From: Microbacterium sp. Leaf288
GTDB lineage: Bacteria; Actinomycetota; Actinomycetes; Actinomycetales; Microbacteriaceae
Direction: 5' to 3'
DNA length: 64,000 nucleotides
NCBI RefSeq assembly: GCF_001422925.1
Contig: NZ_LMNI01000013.1
Coordinates: 124,001 to 188,000, forward strand
Below the pieces are notes generated by a model. It worked only from the letters and a program-made list of their open reading frames with translations. It did not search any database and was not told the origin of the DNA. Made by a program: the position numbers and the translations under genes. Positions 1 to 8,488 of this stretch are shown here, in pieces; the first letter of the stretch is position 1, and the number at the start of each line of letters is the position of its first letter.

Positions 1-2
1 AG

Positions 3-848
3 GTCTCCCGTCTGCTCAAGCGTGCGGAGTCCGTGGGCATCGTGCGCACCATCGTCACCGTCGCCCCGGGCGTCTACGCCGAGCTCGAGGAGCAGCTCGA
101 GGAGAAGTACGGCCTCGCCGAGGCCGTCATCGTCGACGTCGACCCTGAGGCCGACGAGGGCGAGCTCTTGGCCTCGCTCGGGGCGGGGGCGGCAGCCTAC
201 CTCGAGGCGACCCTCTCGGGCGCCGACCGCATCGGCGTCTCGTCGTGGAGCCAGACGATCCTCGCGATGGTCGACCGCATGCGCCCGTTCACGGTGCGCG
301 GTGCGACCGAGGTCGTGCAGCTGCTCGGCGGCGTCGGCGCCCCGGAGGCGCAGAGCCACTCGAACCGGCTGCTCGGCGAACTCGCGCGAACTCTCGGCGC
401 GGAGCCCGTCTACGTGCAGGCTCCGGGCGTCGTCGGCGACCCGGCGATCCGCGACAGCCTGCTGCAGGACCCCTCGATGCAGGAGGTCGCGCGCCACTGG
501 AACGAGCTCACGATGGCGATCATGGGCATCGGCAGCATCGAGCCCTCCGACGCCCTCGCCGCGAGCGGCAACGCCTTCGCCGCCGAGGAGCGTCAGGCGC
601 TGCTCGACCAGGGCGCCGTCGGCGACATCTGCCACCGCATCTTCCGCGCGGACGGCTCGCTCGTGCGCGGCGCGCTCGACGACCGCATCATCGCCATCAC
701 CGTCGAGAACCTCCGGCGGATCCCGCGCCGCGTCGGCATCGCCGGCGGCGAGCGCAAGCTCGAGGCGATCCACGGCGCCCTGGCCGGCGACTGGGTCACG
801 ACGCTCGTGACCGACCTGCGCTCGGCCGAGGCCCTCGCCGACCGCTGA
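3..848 (+). CDS. SorC/DeoR-family sugar-binding transcriptional regulator (5' partial)
   Basis: The reading frame is open from the window edge, so the N-terminal winged helix lies outside. The first visible codons read VSRLLKRAESVGIVR, which is the end of the DNA-binding domain in SorC-type regulators (the recognition-helix 'SRLLKRA' stretch). The remaining 270 or so residues form the sugar-phosphate-binding effector domain, with the typical segments 'GADRIGVSSWSQTI', 'VVQLLGG' and 'GIGSIEPSD'. Such proteins bind phosphorylated sugars or sugar acids and control adjacent catabolic operons. It faces the minus-strand importer operon across a hairpin region and is a candidate regulator of region A. 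A GTG at 33 could be mistaken for a start, but homology runs upstream of it. The family call is firm. The effector is unknown. Confidence 0.88.
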   Translation, partial: VSRLLKRAESVGIVRTIVTVAPGVYAELEEQLEEKYGLAEAVIVDVDPEADEGELLASLGAGAAAYLEATLSGADRIGVSSWSQTILAMVDRMRPFTVRGATEVVQLLGGVGAPEAQSHSNRLLGELARTLGAEPVYVQAPGVVGDPAIRDSLLQDPSMQEVARHWNELTMAIMGIGSIEPSDALAASGNAFAAEERQALLDQGAVGDICHRIFRADGSLVRGALDDRIIAITVENLRRIPRRVGIAGGERKLEAIHGALAGDWVTTLVTDLRSAEALADR

Positions 849-915
849 CGACTCGCGCCGCGCCCCAGCGGCAGCATCCATCCCCGCCTTCCTAGGCGCC
901 GAGACAGAGGATCCT

Positions 916-950
916 CGTCGAGACCGGGGCCGTCACCCCAGGTCTCGACG
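916..950. terminator. hairpin, bidirectional terminator candidate
   Basis: Ten-base arms CGTCGAGACC (916-925) and GGTCTCGACG (941-950) are perfectly complementary and are extended inside by GGGG/CCCC. The hairpin lies between the 3' ends of two converging genes. There is no clear T-tract. Confidence 0.6.
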
Positions 951-966
951 CTGATCCCCTGTTTCG

Positions 967-1035
967 GTGAGACGACAATTGGCGGACGAGACCCCGGGTG
1001 AACCCCAGGGTCTCGTCCGCGCTCTGTCGTCTCAC
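967..1035. repeat. nested inverted repeat between convergent genes
   Basis: Outer arms GTGAGACGACA (967-977) and TGTCGTCTCAC (1025-1035) enclose inner arms GCGGACGAGACCC (982-994) and GGGTCTCGTCCGC (1008-1020). Both pairs are perfect. The element probably terminates the minus-strand importer operon and acts as a second bidirectional terminator beside the 916-950 hairpin. Confidence 0.6.
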
Positions 1036-1080
1036 GGTACGGGGGCGCCCAGACCCGCCGGCGGGCGGCGGGCGACGGGG

Positions 1081-1743
1081 TCAGCGAGCGGCGAGGGACT
1101 GCGCCAGGCGCTCGACGCCCAGGCGCGGGCTCGTGAGAACCGGCACGTCGACCGACACGGCCTCGGCGGCGGAGGCCATGGAGGCCTGCGCCAGCACGAT
1201 GACGTCAGCCTCGGCAGCGCCGCGCTCGATGGCGGCGGCGACGAGGCGGTCGTGGGTCGGGCGGTCCCCGCCGGCGACGGCCGCGAACGCGCCCTCGATG
1301 ACTTCGCTCGTGAACTCCGGCTCGACGCCGGCGAGCGCGGCGCGCTCCTGCAGCAGGCCCAGGGTCGGACGGCACGTCGTCGGCAGGGTCGCGAGCACGC
1401 GGATGCGGCGACCACTGCGCACCGCAGCATCCGCCATCGCTTCATCGACGCGGAGGACGGGCACTCCTGCCGCCGCGGCGGCGGGAGCGGCGAGCTCGGA
1501 GATCGACGAGCACGTGAACATCACCGCATCCGCTCCCCCGGCCGCCGCCGCGCGCACGAGGTCGCCGATGCGCTCGGGCACCGAGTCCGCACGCGCATCG
1601 TCGCCGAGGTCGGCCACGATGCGGTCGTCGAGGTAGTTCACGACGGTCGCGCCGGGGAGGAACTCCGCCGCCAGCGCGCCGAACGGCGCGATGTTGACGG
1701 CTCCGGTGTGGAGGAACGCGATGCGTGGCGCGGAGGAGCTCAT
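1081..1743 (-). CDS. Asp/Glu racemase superfamily protein
   Basis: A 220-residue cytosolic protein of the aspartate/glutamate/hydantoin racemase and arylmalonate decarboxylase superfamily. The first catalytic-cysteine region is present as 'MFTCSS' (Cys78). Where classical racemases carry the second cysteine, this one reads 'VLAQASM' (about 183-189), with Gln instead. A two-cysteine racemisation mechanism is therefore unlikely, although some superfamily members do have this form. Start ATG at 1743, 20 bp after the permease stop, so it is the last gene of the importer operon. It may act on a carboxylated or branched sugar acid taken up by that importer. The substrate is not deducible. Confidence 0.8.
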   Translation of the reverse strand: MSSSAPRIAFLHTGAVNIAPFGALAAEFLPGATVVNYLDDRIVADLGDDARADSVPERIGDLVRAAAAGGADAVMFTCSSISELAAPAAAAAGVPVLRVDEAMADAAVRSGRRIRVLATLPTTCRPTLGLLQERAALAGVEPEFTSEVIEGAFAAVAGGDRPTHDRLVAAAIERGAAEADVIVLAQASMASAAEAVSVDVPVLTSPRLGVERLAQSLAAR

Positions 1744-1763
1744 GCAGCCAGCCTTTCAGCTTC

Positions 1764-2681
1764 TCAGCCCTTGAGGGCGCCGCCGGACATGCCGGCCATG
1801 ATCTTCTTGTTGAGCGTGAGGAAAAGGATCAGCAGCACCACGATGTTGATGCTGACGGCCGCGAACAGCGGACCGTACTGGGTCGACCCGTACTCGTCGC
1901 TCAGGCTCAAGAGGCCCACCTGGATCGTCGCGAGCTCCGGTCGGGTCGTGAACGTCAGGGCGATCAGCAGGTCGTTCCACACGCTGAAGAACTGCACGAG
2001 GCCGATCGTGAGGATCGCGTTCTTCATCATCGGGACGCCGATCACGAAGAACGATCGCAGCGGACCCGAGCCGTCGACGGTCGCGGCCTCGAAGATCTCG
2101 CGCGGCACCGACCGGAAGTACGTCGCCATCAGGAACGTCGTCAGCGGGAGTCCCATCACGGTGTACGTGATGATGAGCGGCCACAGCGTGTCGGTGATTC
2201 CGATGCGGAAGTACGTGATGAACAGCGGGACGAGGATCATCTGGCCGGGCACCATGATGCCCGCGAGGATGTAGAGCAGGACCCCGTTGCGCCCCTTCCA
2301 GATCATCACCTCGAGCGCGTACCCGGCGGCGACGCCGATGAAGACGATGAAGATGACCGACGGGATCGTCACCAGGACGCTGTTGAGCCAGTTGCGCGCG
2401 ACGTTGCCGTTGGTGAGGGCGGTGACGTAGTTGTCGAAGTTCCACGTCTCGGGCAGCGACAGCGCCGGGTTCGAGAGGAACTCGGACTGCGTCTTGAACG
2501 AGCCGAGCACCATCCAGACCTGCGGGTACAGCACCACGACCATCAGGACGGCGACGAGGATCCAGACCGGCAGGCGGCGAAGAGCCTTCACCGCGGTGCG
2601 CCGGGCGCGACCCGGGCTGGGCTTGCGGACAGTCGGGGTCGCGACGGTGTACGCGGCCTTGTCGGTGTGCGTCAGAGTCAT
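1764..2681 (-). CDS. carbohydrate ABC transporter permease (MalG type)
   Basis: A 305-residue inner-membrane permease with about six transmembrane segments, starting near residue 40 after a basic cytoplasmic N-terminus. The EAA loop that docks the ATPase is visible as 'EIFEAATVDGSGPLRSFF', and the protein ends in the MalG-type tail 'GMSGGALKG'. It begins one base after the stop of the preceding permease, so translation is probably coupled. With its partner it forms the channel for the sugar bound by the upstream lipoprotein. No ATPase gene is nearby. As in many actinobacteria, a shared MsiK-type ATPase elsewhere is expected. Confidence 0.93.
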   Translation of the reverse strand: MTLTHTDKAAYTVATPTVRKPSPGRARRTAVKALRRLPVWILVAVLMVVVLYPQVWMVLGSFKTQSEFLSNPALSLPETWNFDNYVTALTNGNVARNWLNSVLVTIPSVIFIVFIGVAAGYALEVMIWKGRNGVLLYILAGIMVPGQMILVPLFITYFRIGITDTLWPLIITYTVMGLPLTTFLMATYFRSVPREIFEAATVDGSGPLRSFFVIGVPMMKNAILTIGLVQFFSVWNDLLIALTFTTRPELATIQVGLLSLSDEYGSTQYGPLFAAVSINIVVLLILFLTLNKKIMAGMSGGALKG

Positions 2682-2682
2682 G

Positions 2683-3564
2683 TCAGACCTCCGCCTTGCG
2701 GCGCGACGATCGGAAGATCGCCAGGGTGAACACCAGGCAGAGCGCGGTGAGGAGGACGGCGATCGTCGAGCCGTAGCCGTACTCGGCGTACTCGAAGGCG
2801 GTGCGGTACATATACAGCGTCATCGGCGCGGTCGACGTGCCGGGCCCGCCGCCGTTGAGGGCGAGCAGGCTGTCGAAGACCTTGAGCGTCGCGTTGAGGC
2901 TGAAGATGATCGACGACAGCAGGATCGGCAGCGACAGCGGCACGACGATGTGGCGGACGAGCTTCAGGCCGTTGGCGCCGTCGAGACGGGCGGACTCGAT
3001 GACCTCCTCGGGGATGTCGAGGAGTCCCGCGTAGAGGAGGACGGCGTAGAAGCCCATCGAGCTCCACAGCGTCATGAGGATCGCGAGGGTCATCGTGCCC
3101 ACGGTGGAGGCGAGCACCTCGACGCTCTCGCCGCCGAAGAAGTTGATGATGTCGTTGACCGGTCCCTGGTTCTCGCCGACGGCGACGAAGCTGCGGAACA
3201 GCAGCGCGACGGCGACGGTCGGGAGCACAGTCGGGAAGAACACGAACGTCCGCACGAGCGTCGAGCCCTTGCGCAGGACGAAGACGTACAGGAGCGCGAG
3301 GCCGTAGCCGAGGGCGACCTGGCCGATCGTGGCGACGATCGCGAAGAAGACGCTCACCCACATCGACTGCAGGGCGTTCGGGTCGCTGAAGAAGGTGATG
3401 AAGTTCTGGACGCCCACCCACTCGAACCCGCGGAGCGAGTTGCCCTCGAAGAAGGAGAGGCCGAGCGACCAGCCGACCGGCACCACCTTGAGCAGGGTAT
3501 AGAGCACCAGGGCCGGTGCCAGCAGGATGAAGATCGTCTTCCGATCTCCGAAGATCGAGTTCAT
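2683..3564 (-). CDS. carbohydrate ABC transporter permease (MalF type)
   Basis: A 293-residue sugar-import permease of the MalF/UgpA kind with six predicted membrane segments. The EAA loop reads 'EEVIESARLDGANGLKLV'. The start was set at the ATG whose product begins MNSIFGDRK. The frame stays open upstream to 3765, but that extension is basic and low in complexity and overlaps the binding-protein gene, so I rejected it. It sits 68 bp after the binding-protein gene across a strong hairpin, and ends one base before the second permease. It is the membrane half of the region A importer. Confidence 0.92.
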   Translation of the reverse strand: MNSIFGDRKTIFILLAPALVLYTLLKVVPVGWSLGLSFFEGNSLRGFEWVGVQNFITFFSDPNALQSMWVSVFFAIVATIGQVALGYGLALLYVFVLRKGSTLVRTFVFFPTVLPTVAVALLFRSFVAVGENQGPVNDIINFFGGESVEVLASTVGTMTLAILMTLWSSMGFYAVLLYAGLLDIPEEVIESARLDGANGLKLVRHIVVPLSLPILLSSIIFSLNATLKVFDSLLALNGGGPGTSTAPMTLYMYRTAFEYAEYGYGSTIAVLLTALCLVFTLAIFRSSRRKAEV

Positions 3565-3591
3565 CTGCGAACTGCTTTCTCTCTCGAAGAG

Positions 3592-3623
3592 CCGGCTCCC
3601 CGGGCGAGTGCCCGGGGAGCCGG
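3592..3623 (-). terminator. intercistronic attenuator hairpin
   Basis: Fourteen-base perfect arms CCGGCTCCCCGGGC (3592-3605) and the complement at 3610-3623 close a GAGT tetraloop. It lies between the binding-protein stop and the first permease. Such hairpins raise the ratio of binding protein to permease by partial termination or by protecting the upstream mRNA. Confidence 0.7.
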
Positions 3624-3632
3624 TACGGGGTC

Positions 3633-4976
3633 TCAGCCGTTGGCGTCGATACTCGCCTGGAGCTGGGTCATGTAGTCCTCGGCGGTCATCTGGCCGGTCG
3701 TCAGCAGCGTCGCGTTGGTCGAAGCGAGCGAGTTGCTCTTCGAGTCCATCAGCGCCTCGAACCACAGTACGGTCTGGTCGATGCCCGCGATCCGCTCCTG
3801 GATCTCCGCGGTGTTCTCCGAGATGTCGGTCACGTCGCCGTTGACCGTGAAGCCCGAGATGACGCCCGCGTCCTGGAGGGCCTGCTGGCCGTAGTTCTCG
3901 GCGATGCAGCTGACCCAGTCGACGACCTTCGGGCCGAACTGCTCGGCGTTGATGATCATCGGCGCGCCGGCGTTCGCGGCGTACTGGTCGATCGAGCCCT
4001 TGCCGCCGTCGACCTCGGGGAACGGCATGAAGCCGACGTTCTCGCCGCCGATCTGGTTGCGCTCGGGGTCGTTGATCGCGCTGAGCAGCCAGGATCCGTC
4101 GTAGGTCATCGCGGCCTTGCCGGTGAGGAACATGTTCGAGGACGTGTCGCCGTCGCGCGTCGAGAAGCCCTCGCCGAAGTAGCCGGCCTCGGCGTAGTCC
4201 GCGAGCGCCTGCGCGCCCGCGACGTACTCGGGCTCCGTCAGCTTGGCATCGCCGTCGCGGACGGCTGCCATGGCGTCGGGGCCGACGTTGCGGAAGATGT
4301 ACATGCCCATGATGCGCGTGAGGGGCCAGCCGGCGGCACCGGCTTCGGTCATCGGGGTGATGCCGGCATCCTGCAGCGTCGCGGAGGCGTCGAGGAGGTC
4401 GTCCCAGGTCTGGGGCTCTTCAATGCCGTTGTCGGCGAAGATCTCCTTGTTGTAGAAGATGCCCTCGACGTTGTACTGGTACGGCATCGAGAACATGCCG
4501 CCGTAGACCTGCTCGACGGTGGACGCCGCCGCGGGGAGCACGTTGTCCCACGCGCCGGATCCCTCGAGCGCGGCCTTGAGGTCGCCGACCAGTCCGGCCG
4601 CGTTGAGGTCGCCGTCGGGGCGGATGAGCGCGGTGCCCGCGATGGTGTGCGTCGGCAGGGCACCCTGGCTGGCGAGGAGCGTCACCTTCTGGACGGTGTC
4701 GGCCTGCGCGACCTTCTGGTGCTCGAGCGGCAGGGCCTCGTTCTCGGCCTTGCAGGCACCCTCGGAGAGAGCGGTGAGCTGCTCTTCCAGCACGGGGTTC
4801 TCGTTCGCCGTCATGACGGTGAAGGTCTCGGGATCGGTGCCGCCGGCGCCGGCGCCGCCACCCTCCGACGATCCGGTGTCGGGCGCGCTGCTACCGGCAC
4901 AGGCGGCCAGCGGCAGCACCGCGGCCAGTGCGATTCCCAGCGCCGCGATGCGGCGGCGGTTGCTGCGGGTGTTCAT
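3633..4976 (-). CDS. extracellular sugar-binding lipoprotein of an ABC importer
   Basis: A 447-residue family 1 solute-binding protein. A lipoprotein signal runs from basic 'TRSNRRR' through a hydrophobic core to the lipobox LPLAAC, with Cys26 as the lipid anchor, followed by a Gly/Ser-rich linker. The mature part has SBP1 features such as 'ANENPVLEEQL', 'GIFYNKEIFADNGI' and 'AAMTYDGSWLL'. The start at 4976 is backed by an excellent AAGGAGGA ribosome site four bases upstream (plus-strand 4981-4988). An upstream in-frame ATG at 5051 was rejected because it would hide the signal peptide. It leads the operon with two permeases and a racemase-like protein. The sugar is unknown, but the divergent GH127 gene suggests a beta-L-arabinofuranoside. 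Confidence 0.93.
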   Translation of the reverse strand: MNTRSNRRRIAALGIALAAVLPLAACAGSSAPDTGSSEGGGAGAGGTDPETFTVMTANENPVLEEQLTALSEGACKAENEALPLEHQKVAQADTVQKVTLLASQGALPTHTIAGTALIRPDGDLNAAGLVGDLKAALEGSGAWDNVLPAAASTVEQVYGGMFSMPYQYNVEGIFYNKEIFADNGIEEPQTWDDLLDASATLQDAGITPMTEAGAAGWPLTRIMGMYIFRNVGPDAMAAVRDGDAKLTEPEYVAGAQALADYAEAGYFGEGFSTRDGDTSSNMFLTGKAAMTYDGSWLLSAINDPERNQIGGENVGFMPFPEVDGGKGSIDQYAANAGAPMIINAEQFGPKVVDWVSCIAENYGQQALQDAGVISGFTVNGDVTDISENTAEIQERIAGIDQTVLWFEALMDSKSNSLASTNATLLTTGQMTAEDYMTQLQASIDANG

Positions 4977-5022
4977 AGCGTCCTCCTTGACGACGACCAT
5001 GCGGGTGAAAGGTACGAGCACG

Positions 5023-5051
5023 ACAGTAGGCACGATTTCGACGTGTGTCAA
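5023..5051 (-). promoter_or_regulatory. sigma-70-type promoter of the region A importer operon
   Basis: Read on the minus strand, TTGACA (plus 5046-5051) is separated by exactly 17 bases from TACTGT (plus 5023-5028). Transcription would start near 5016, about 40 bases before the start codon at 4976. The match and spacing are good for this GC content. Confidence 0.7.
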
Positions 5052-5054
5052 CAG

Positions 5055-5115
5055 TCAGTACTGAAATTCTATTCACTTTGAGACGATTCAGGGGTTAGAC
5101 TGCATTTCCATGCAG
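5055..5115. promoter_or_regulatory. candidate operators in the importer/GH127 divergent region
   Basis: Three short dyads lie between the two divergent transcription units. TCAGTACTGA (5055-5064) is a perfect palindrome just upstream of the importer -35 box. TGAGACGATTCA (5079-5090) differs by one base from the operator found twice in the rhamnose region. CTGCAT-N4-ATGCAG (5100-5115) is a perfect inverted repeat. The first or third may serve the SorC regulator and the second a LacI protein. Assignment of regulator to site is inference. Confidence 0.45.
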
Positions 5116-5219
5116 CGTTGCGAGAAGTTGCAGAGCTGTCTCCTCTCACTCGGATCAGCCCAGGCTTGCCGCGACGCAGCGACCAGCACGAGACTGAACG
5201 CCACTCGGAAGGAACAACG

Positions 5220-7211
5220 ATGACCGCCACCACCGCGACCAGGGCACATGCCCGGCTGCGACCCCTCGGCGCCGACAGCGCGCGCTGGGCGAGCGGCTTC
5301 TGGGGAGACGTCCACGACCGCACGCGCGACGTCACCATCCCGCAGATCTGGTCCTCCCTGAGCGACCCGGCCGTCAGCGCCGGGCTCACCAACTTCCGCA
5401 TCGCCGCAGGACTCGAGGAGGGCGCGCACGCCGGACCGCCCTTCATGGACGGCGACTTCTACAAGTGGCTCGAGGCCGCCATCGCGCGCCTCGAGACCGA
5501 CCCCGACCCCGAGCTCGCCGCCCGGATCGAAGAGATCGCGGGGCTCATCGCCTCGGTGCAGCGCGAGGACGGCTACCTCCACACGCCGACCCTCATCTCG
5601 ACGCGCAACCACGAGGACGTGCTGGCGCTCGCCGACCGCTTCAACTTCGAGACGTACAACCTCGGCCACCTCATCACGGCCGGCGTCCGCCACTACGAGG
5701 TGACGGGGTCGACCACGCTCCTGGACGCCGCCCGCAAGGCGGCGGCCTTCCTCGAGGACCTCGCGACCAACAAGCCGCTCGAGCTCGCTCGCAGCGCCAT
5801 CTGCCCCTCGCACTACATGGCGGTCATCGACCTCTACCGCGCGACCGGCGACGAGCAGTACCTGCGCCTGTCGGAGGCGTTCATCCGCGTCCGCGACGAC
5901 TTCGAGGGCGGCGACGACAACCAGGACCGCGTCCCCGTCCGCGAGCAGACGGTCGTCGCCGGCCACGCCGTGCGGGCCAACTACCTCTACGCGGGTCTCG
6001 CCGACCTCGTCGCCGAGACCGGTGACGAGGAGCTCGAGGCGGTGCTCGAGAACCTGTGGCGCGACGTCGTCGACACGAAGCTGTACATCACCGGTGGTGC
6101 CGGCGCGCTCTACGACGGGGCCTCCCCCGACGGCTCGCCGTGGCAGAACCAGATCAGCCGCGTGCACCAGGCCTACGGTCGCGCGTACCAGCTGCCCCAC
6201 ACCACGGCCCACAACGAGTCGTGCGCGAACATCGGCCTGATCCTGTGGGGCGAGCGGATGCTGGCGCTCACGGGCGACGCGACCTACGCCGATGTCATCG
6301 AGCAGGTGGCCTTCAACAGCCTGCTGTCGAGCATCAGCCTCGCGGGCTCCGAGTACTTCTACACCAACGCGCTGCGGCAGGTGCGGGACCTCCCCTACCC
6401 GCTTCGCCGGCCGGGCGACACCGCCCTCCACCCGGTGCCGGTGCCCCCGCCGTCGGACGAGCGCCTGCGCGAGCCGTACCTCAGCTGCTTCTGCTGCCCA
6501 CCCAACATCGCGCGCACGCTTGCGCGGTTCCACGAGCGTGCGGCGTCGATCGGGGACGAGGGCGTGTTCGTCCACCTCTACGGCGGCAGCACGCTCGACG
6601 TGACGTCCGGCGACGGGCGCCGTCTCGCGCTGCGCGAAGACGGGGACTACCCCTGGAGCGAGCAGATCACGTTCACCGTGACGGATGCCGCAGCCGGCGG
6701 CATCCCCCTTCACCTCCGCATCCCCGGCTGGTCGTCGGGCGCAACGCTCACGGTGAACGGCGCCGCGGTGGCGGTGACCGAGCCAGGAACGTACACGCGC
6801 ATCGAGCGCGAGTGGCGGGCCGGCGACGTCGTCGCACTGACGCTGCCGATGCCGGTGCGGGTGCTGCGCGCCCATCGGCTCGCGGAGGAGGCGACCAACC
6901 AGGTCGCCGTGCGCCGCGGACCTGTCGTGTACTGCGTAGAGACCGCCGATCTTCCTGAGAGGGTCGTGCTCGAACAGGTCGCGCTCCGGCGCGGCGCGGC
7001 GTTGACCGCGGTCGAGGCCGAGGTCGCCGGCCATCGTGTGATCGCCCTCGAGACCGAGGCGGTCATCCTTCCCGGGTCCGACGAGGACGCGCTGTACGAC
7101 GACCTCGCAGACACCGCGCTCGCGACGGCACCTGTGCGATTGATCCCCTACTTCGCGTGGGGCAATCGCGGTGCCGGCGAGATGTCGGTCTGGCTCCCGC
7201 TGGTCTGGTGA
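5220..7211 (+). CDS. GH127 beta-L-arabinofuranosidase
   Basis: A 663-residue intracellular glycoside hydrolase of family 127, near the length of the Bifidobacterium enzyme HypBA1. It hydrolyses beta-L-arabinofuranosides by a zinc-dependent cysteine mechanism. The metal and catalytic residues are recognisable: Glu333 and Cys335 in 'HNESCANIG', and Cys423, Cys425, Cys426 in 'SCFCCPPN', matching the Glu-X-Cys plus Cys-X-Cys-Cys set of HypBA1. The middle Cys, Cys425, is the expected nucleophile. The rest fits the (alpha/alpha)6 barrel followed by beta domains. No signal peptide is seen. The start at 5220 follows GGAAGGA at good spacing; a longer frame from 5118 has no such site. It heads the run with the RuBisCO-like gene, which overlaps its stop by four bases. 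Confidence 0.93.
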   Translation: MTATTATRAHARLRPLGADSARWASGFWGDVHDRTRDVTIPQIWSSLSDPAVSAGLTNFRIAAGLEEGAHAGPPFMDGDFYKWLEAAIARLETDPDPELAARIEEIAGLIASVQREDGYLHTPTLISTRNHEDVLALADRFNFETYNLGHLITAGVRHYEVTGSTTLLDAARKAAAFLEDLATNKPLELARSAICPSHYMAVIDLYRATGDEQYLRLSEAFIRVRDDFEGGDDNQDRVPVREQTVVAGHAVRANYLYAGLADLVAETGDEELEAVLENLWRDVVDTKLYITGGAGALYDGASPDGSPWQNQISRVHQAYGRAYQLPHTTAHNESCANIGLILWGERMLALTGDATYADVIEQVAFNSLLSSISLAGSEYFYTNALRQVRDLPYPLRRPGDTALHPVPVPPPSDERLREPYLSCFCCPPNIARTLARFHERAASIGDEGVFVHLYGGSTLDVTSGDGRRLALREDGDYPWSEQITFTVTDAAAGGIPLHLRIPGWSSGATLTVNGAAVAVTEPGTYTRIEREWRAGDVVALTLPMPVRVLRAHRLAEEATNQVAVRRGPVVYCVETADLPERVVLEQVALRRGAALTAVEAEVAGHRVIALETEAVILPGSDEDALYDDLADTALATAPVRLIPYFAWGNRGAGEMSVWLPLVW

Positions 7212-8488
7212 CGCGCATGTCCTCGTCATCCTTCACGTCCCCGCACGTCGTCGCGACGTACATCATCGAGACCTCGCTGCCCCTGCGGCAGGCCGCCGAG
7301 GTCCTCGCCGGCGAGCAGTCCACCGGCACGTTCGTCCGCGTCGAGCGCGAGTCCGACGAGGTGCGCGCGCGCTTCGCCGCCCAGGTCGAGTCCCTCGACG
7401 AGCTGCCCCTCACCGGCGCCTCGCCCCTGCCGGGAGCCGTCGGCGACCCGGCCCTCCGGCGGCGTGCGCGGATGCGGCTGCGGTTCCCGCTCGACAACTT
7501 CGGCCCATCGCTTCCGAACCTGCTCGCCGCCGTCGCCGGCAACCTCTTCGAGATCAAGGAGCTGGCGGCGATCCGGCTGGTCGACCTCGAGCTGCCGCCG
7601 GCGTTCGCCGAGCGCTACCCCGGCCCCGCGTTCGGGGTCGAGGGCACGCGCCGGCTGGTCGGCCGCCCCGAGGGCGCGCTCATCGGCACGATCGTCAAGC
7701 CCAGCATCGGCCTGTCCCCCGCCGACCTCGCCGAGGTCGTCGGTCAGCTCGCCGAATCGGGCATCGACTTCATCAAGGACGACGAGCTGCAGGGCAACGG
7801 GCCGAGCGCGCCGCTGGCCGAGCGGGTCGCCGCGGTCATGCCGGTGCTCGAGCGCTACGCCGACCGCACCGGCCGCAAGCCCATGTACGCGTTCAACATC
7901 ACGGACGACATCGGGCGGCTGGAGGCGAACCACGACCTCGTGGTGGCCGCCGGCGGCACGTGCGTGATGGCGTGCATCAACCTGATCGGAGTGCCGGGCC
8001 TCGAGTTCCTCCGCAGCCACAGCAGCGTACCGATCCACGGACACCGTGCGATGTTCGGCTCGTTCGGCCGCTCCGAGCAGGTCGGGATAGGGTTCCGTGC
8101 GTGGCAGAAGCTCGCGCGCCTCGCCGGCGCCGACCACCTGCACACGAACGGCATCAGCAACAAGTTCTACGAGACGGACGAACAGGTGCTCGACTCCATC
8201 GCCGCGGTGCGTGAGCCCCTCCTCGGCCTGACGCCGACGCTCCCCGTGCTGTCGTCGGGACAGTGGGGCGGGCTCGCGCACGCCACCTATGCCGCGGTCG
8301 GCACGACCGACCTCCTCGTGCTCGCCGGCGGCGGCATCCACGGTCATCCCGACGGCGCGGCAGCCGGCGTCGCGAGCATGCGCGACGCATGGGCATCGGC
8401 GGCACGCGGCGAGAGCATCGACGATGCCTACCAGAGCTCTTCCGCGCTCCGCCGGGCCGCCGAGCTCTTCGGTCCGGTCCGTGCCTAG
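7208..8488 (+). CDS. RuBisCO-like protein (RLP), probable sugar-acid-phosphate decarboxylase or hydrolase
   Basis: A 426-residue member of the RuBisCO large-subunit superfamily, but not a carbon-fixing enzyme. Lys164 in 'GTIVKPSIG' equals RuBisCO Lys175. The carbamylation and magnesium motif is intact as 'FIKDDE' (Lys190, Asp192, Glu193, the same 26-residue spacing as in RuBisCO). 'PIHGHRAMF' and the phosphate-binding 'LAGGGIHGHPDG' follow. Loop 6 differs from RuBisCO ('NGISNKFYE'). The gene starts with GTG at 7208, overlapping the GH127 stop as GTGA; an ATG at 7217 is an alternative. It overlaps the DUF1537 kinase gene by eight bases. RLPs next to such kinases act on 3-oxo-isoapionate 4-phosphate in D-apionate breakdown, so a branched sugar-acid phosphate is the most likely substrate. 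That last step is inference. Confidence 0.9.
   Translation: MTRMSSSSFTSPHVVATYIIETSLPLRQAAEVLAGEQSTGTFVRVERESDEVRARFAAQVESLDELPLTGASPLPGAVGDPALRRRARMRLRFPLDNFGPSLPNLLAAVAGNLFEIKELAAIRLVDLELPPAFAERYPGPAFGVEGTRRLVGRPEGALIGTIVKPSIGLSPADLAEVVGQLAESGIDFIKDDELQGNGPSAPLAERVAAVMPVLERYADRTGRKPMYAFNITDDIGRLEANHDLVVAAGGTCVMACINLIGVPGLEFLRSHSSVPIHGHRAMFGSFGRSEQVGIGFRAWQKLARLAGADHLHTNGISNKFYETDEQVLDSIAAVREPLLGLTPTLPVLSSGQWGGLAHATYAAVGTTDLLVLAGGGIHGHPDGAAAGVASMRDAWASAARGESIDDAYQSSSALRRAAELFGPVRA

Noticed and set aside
5088..7229. 713-codon open frame on the minus strand
   Set aside because: It is antisense to the GH127 gene, whose catalytic motifs are intact. The product is Arg/Val/Gly-rich with no family features. 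Long antisense frames are expected at this GC content.
7208..8488. True RuBisCO (carbon fixation)
   Set aside because: Loop 6 and flanking residues differ, no small subunit or phosphoribulokinase is present, and the context is sugar-acid breakdown.
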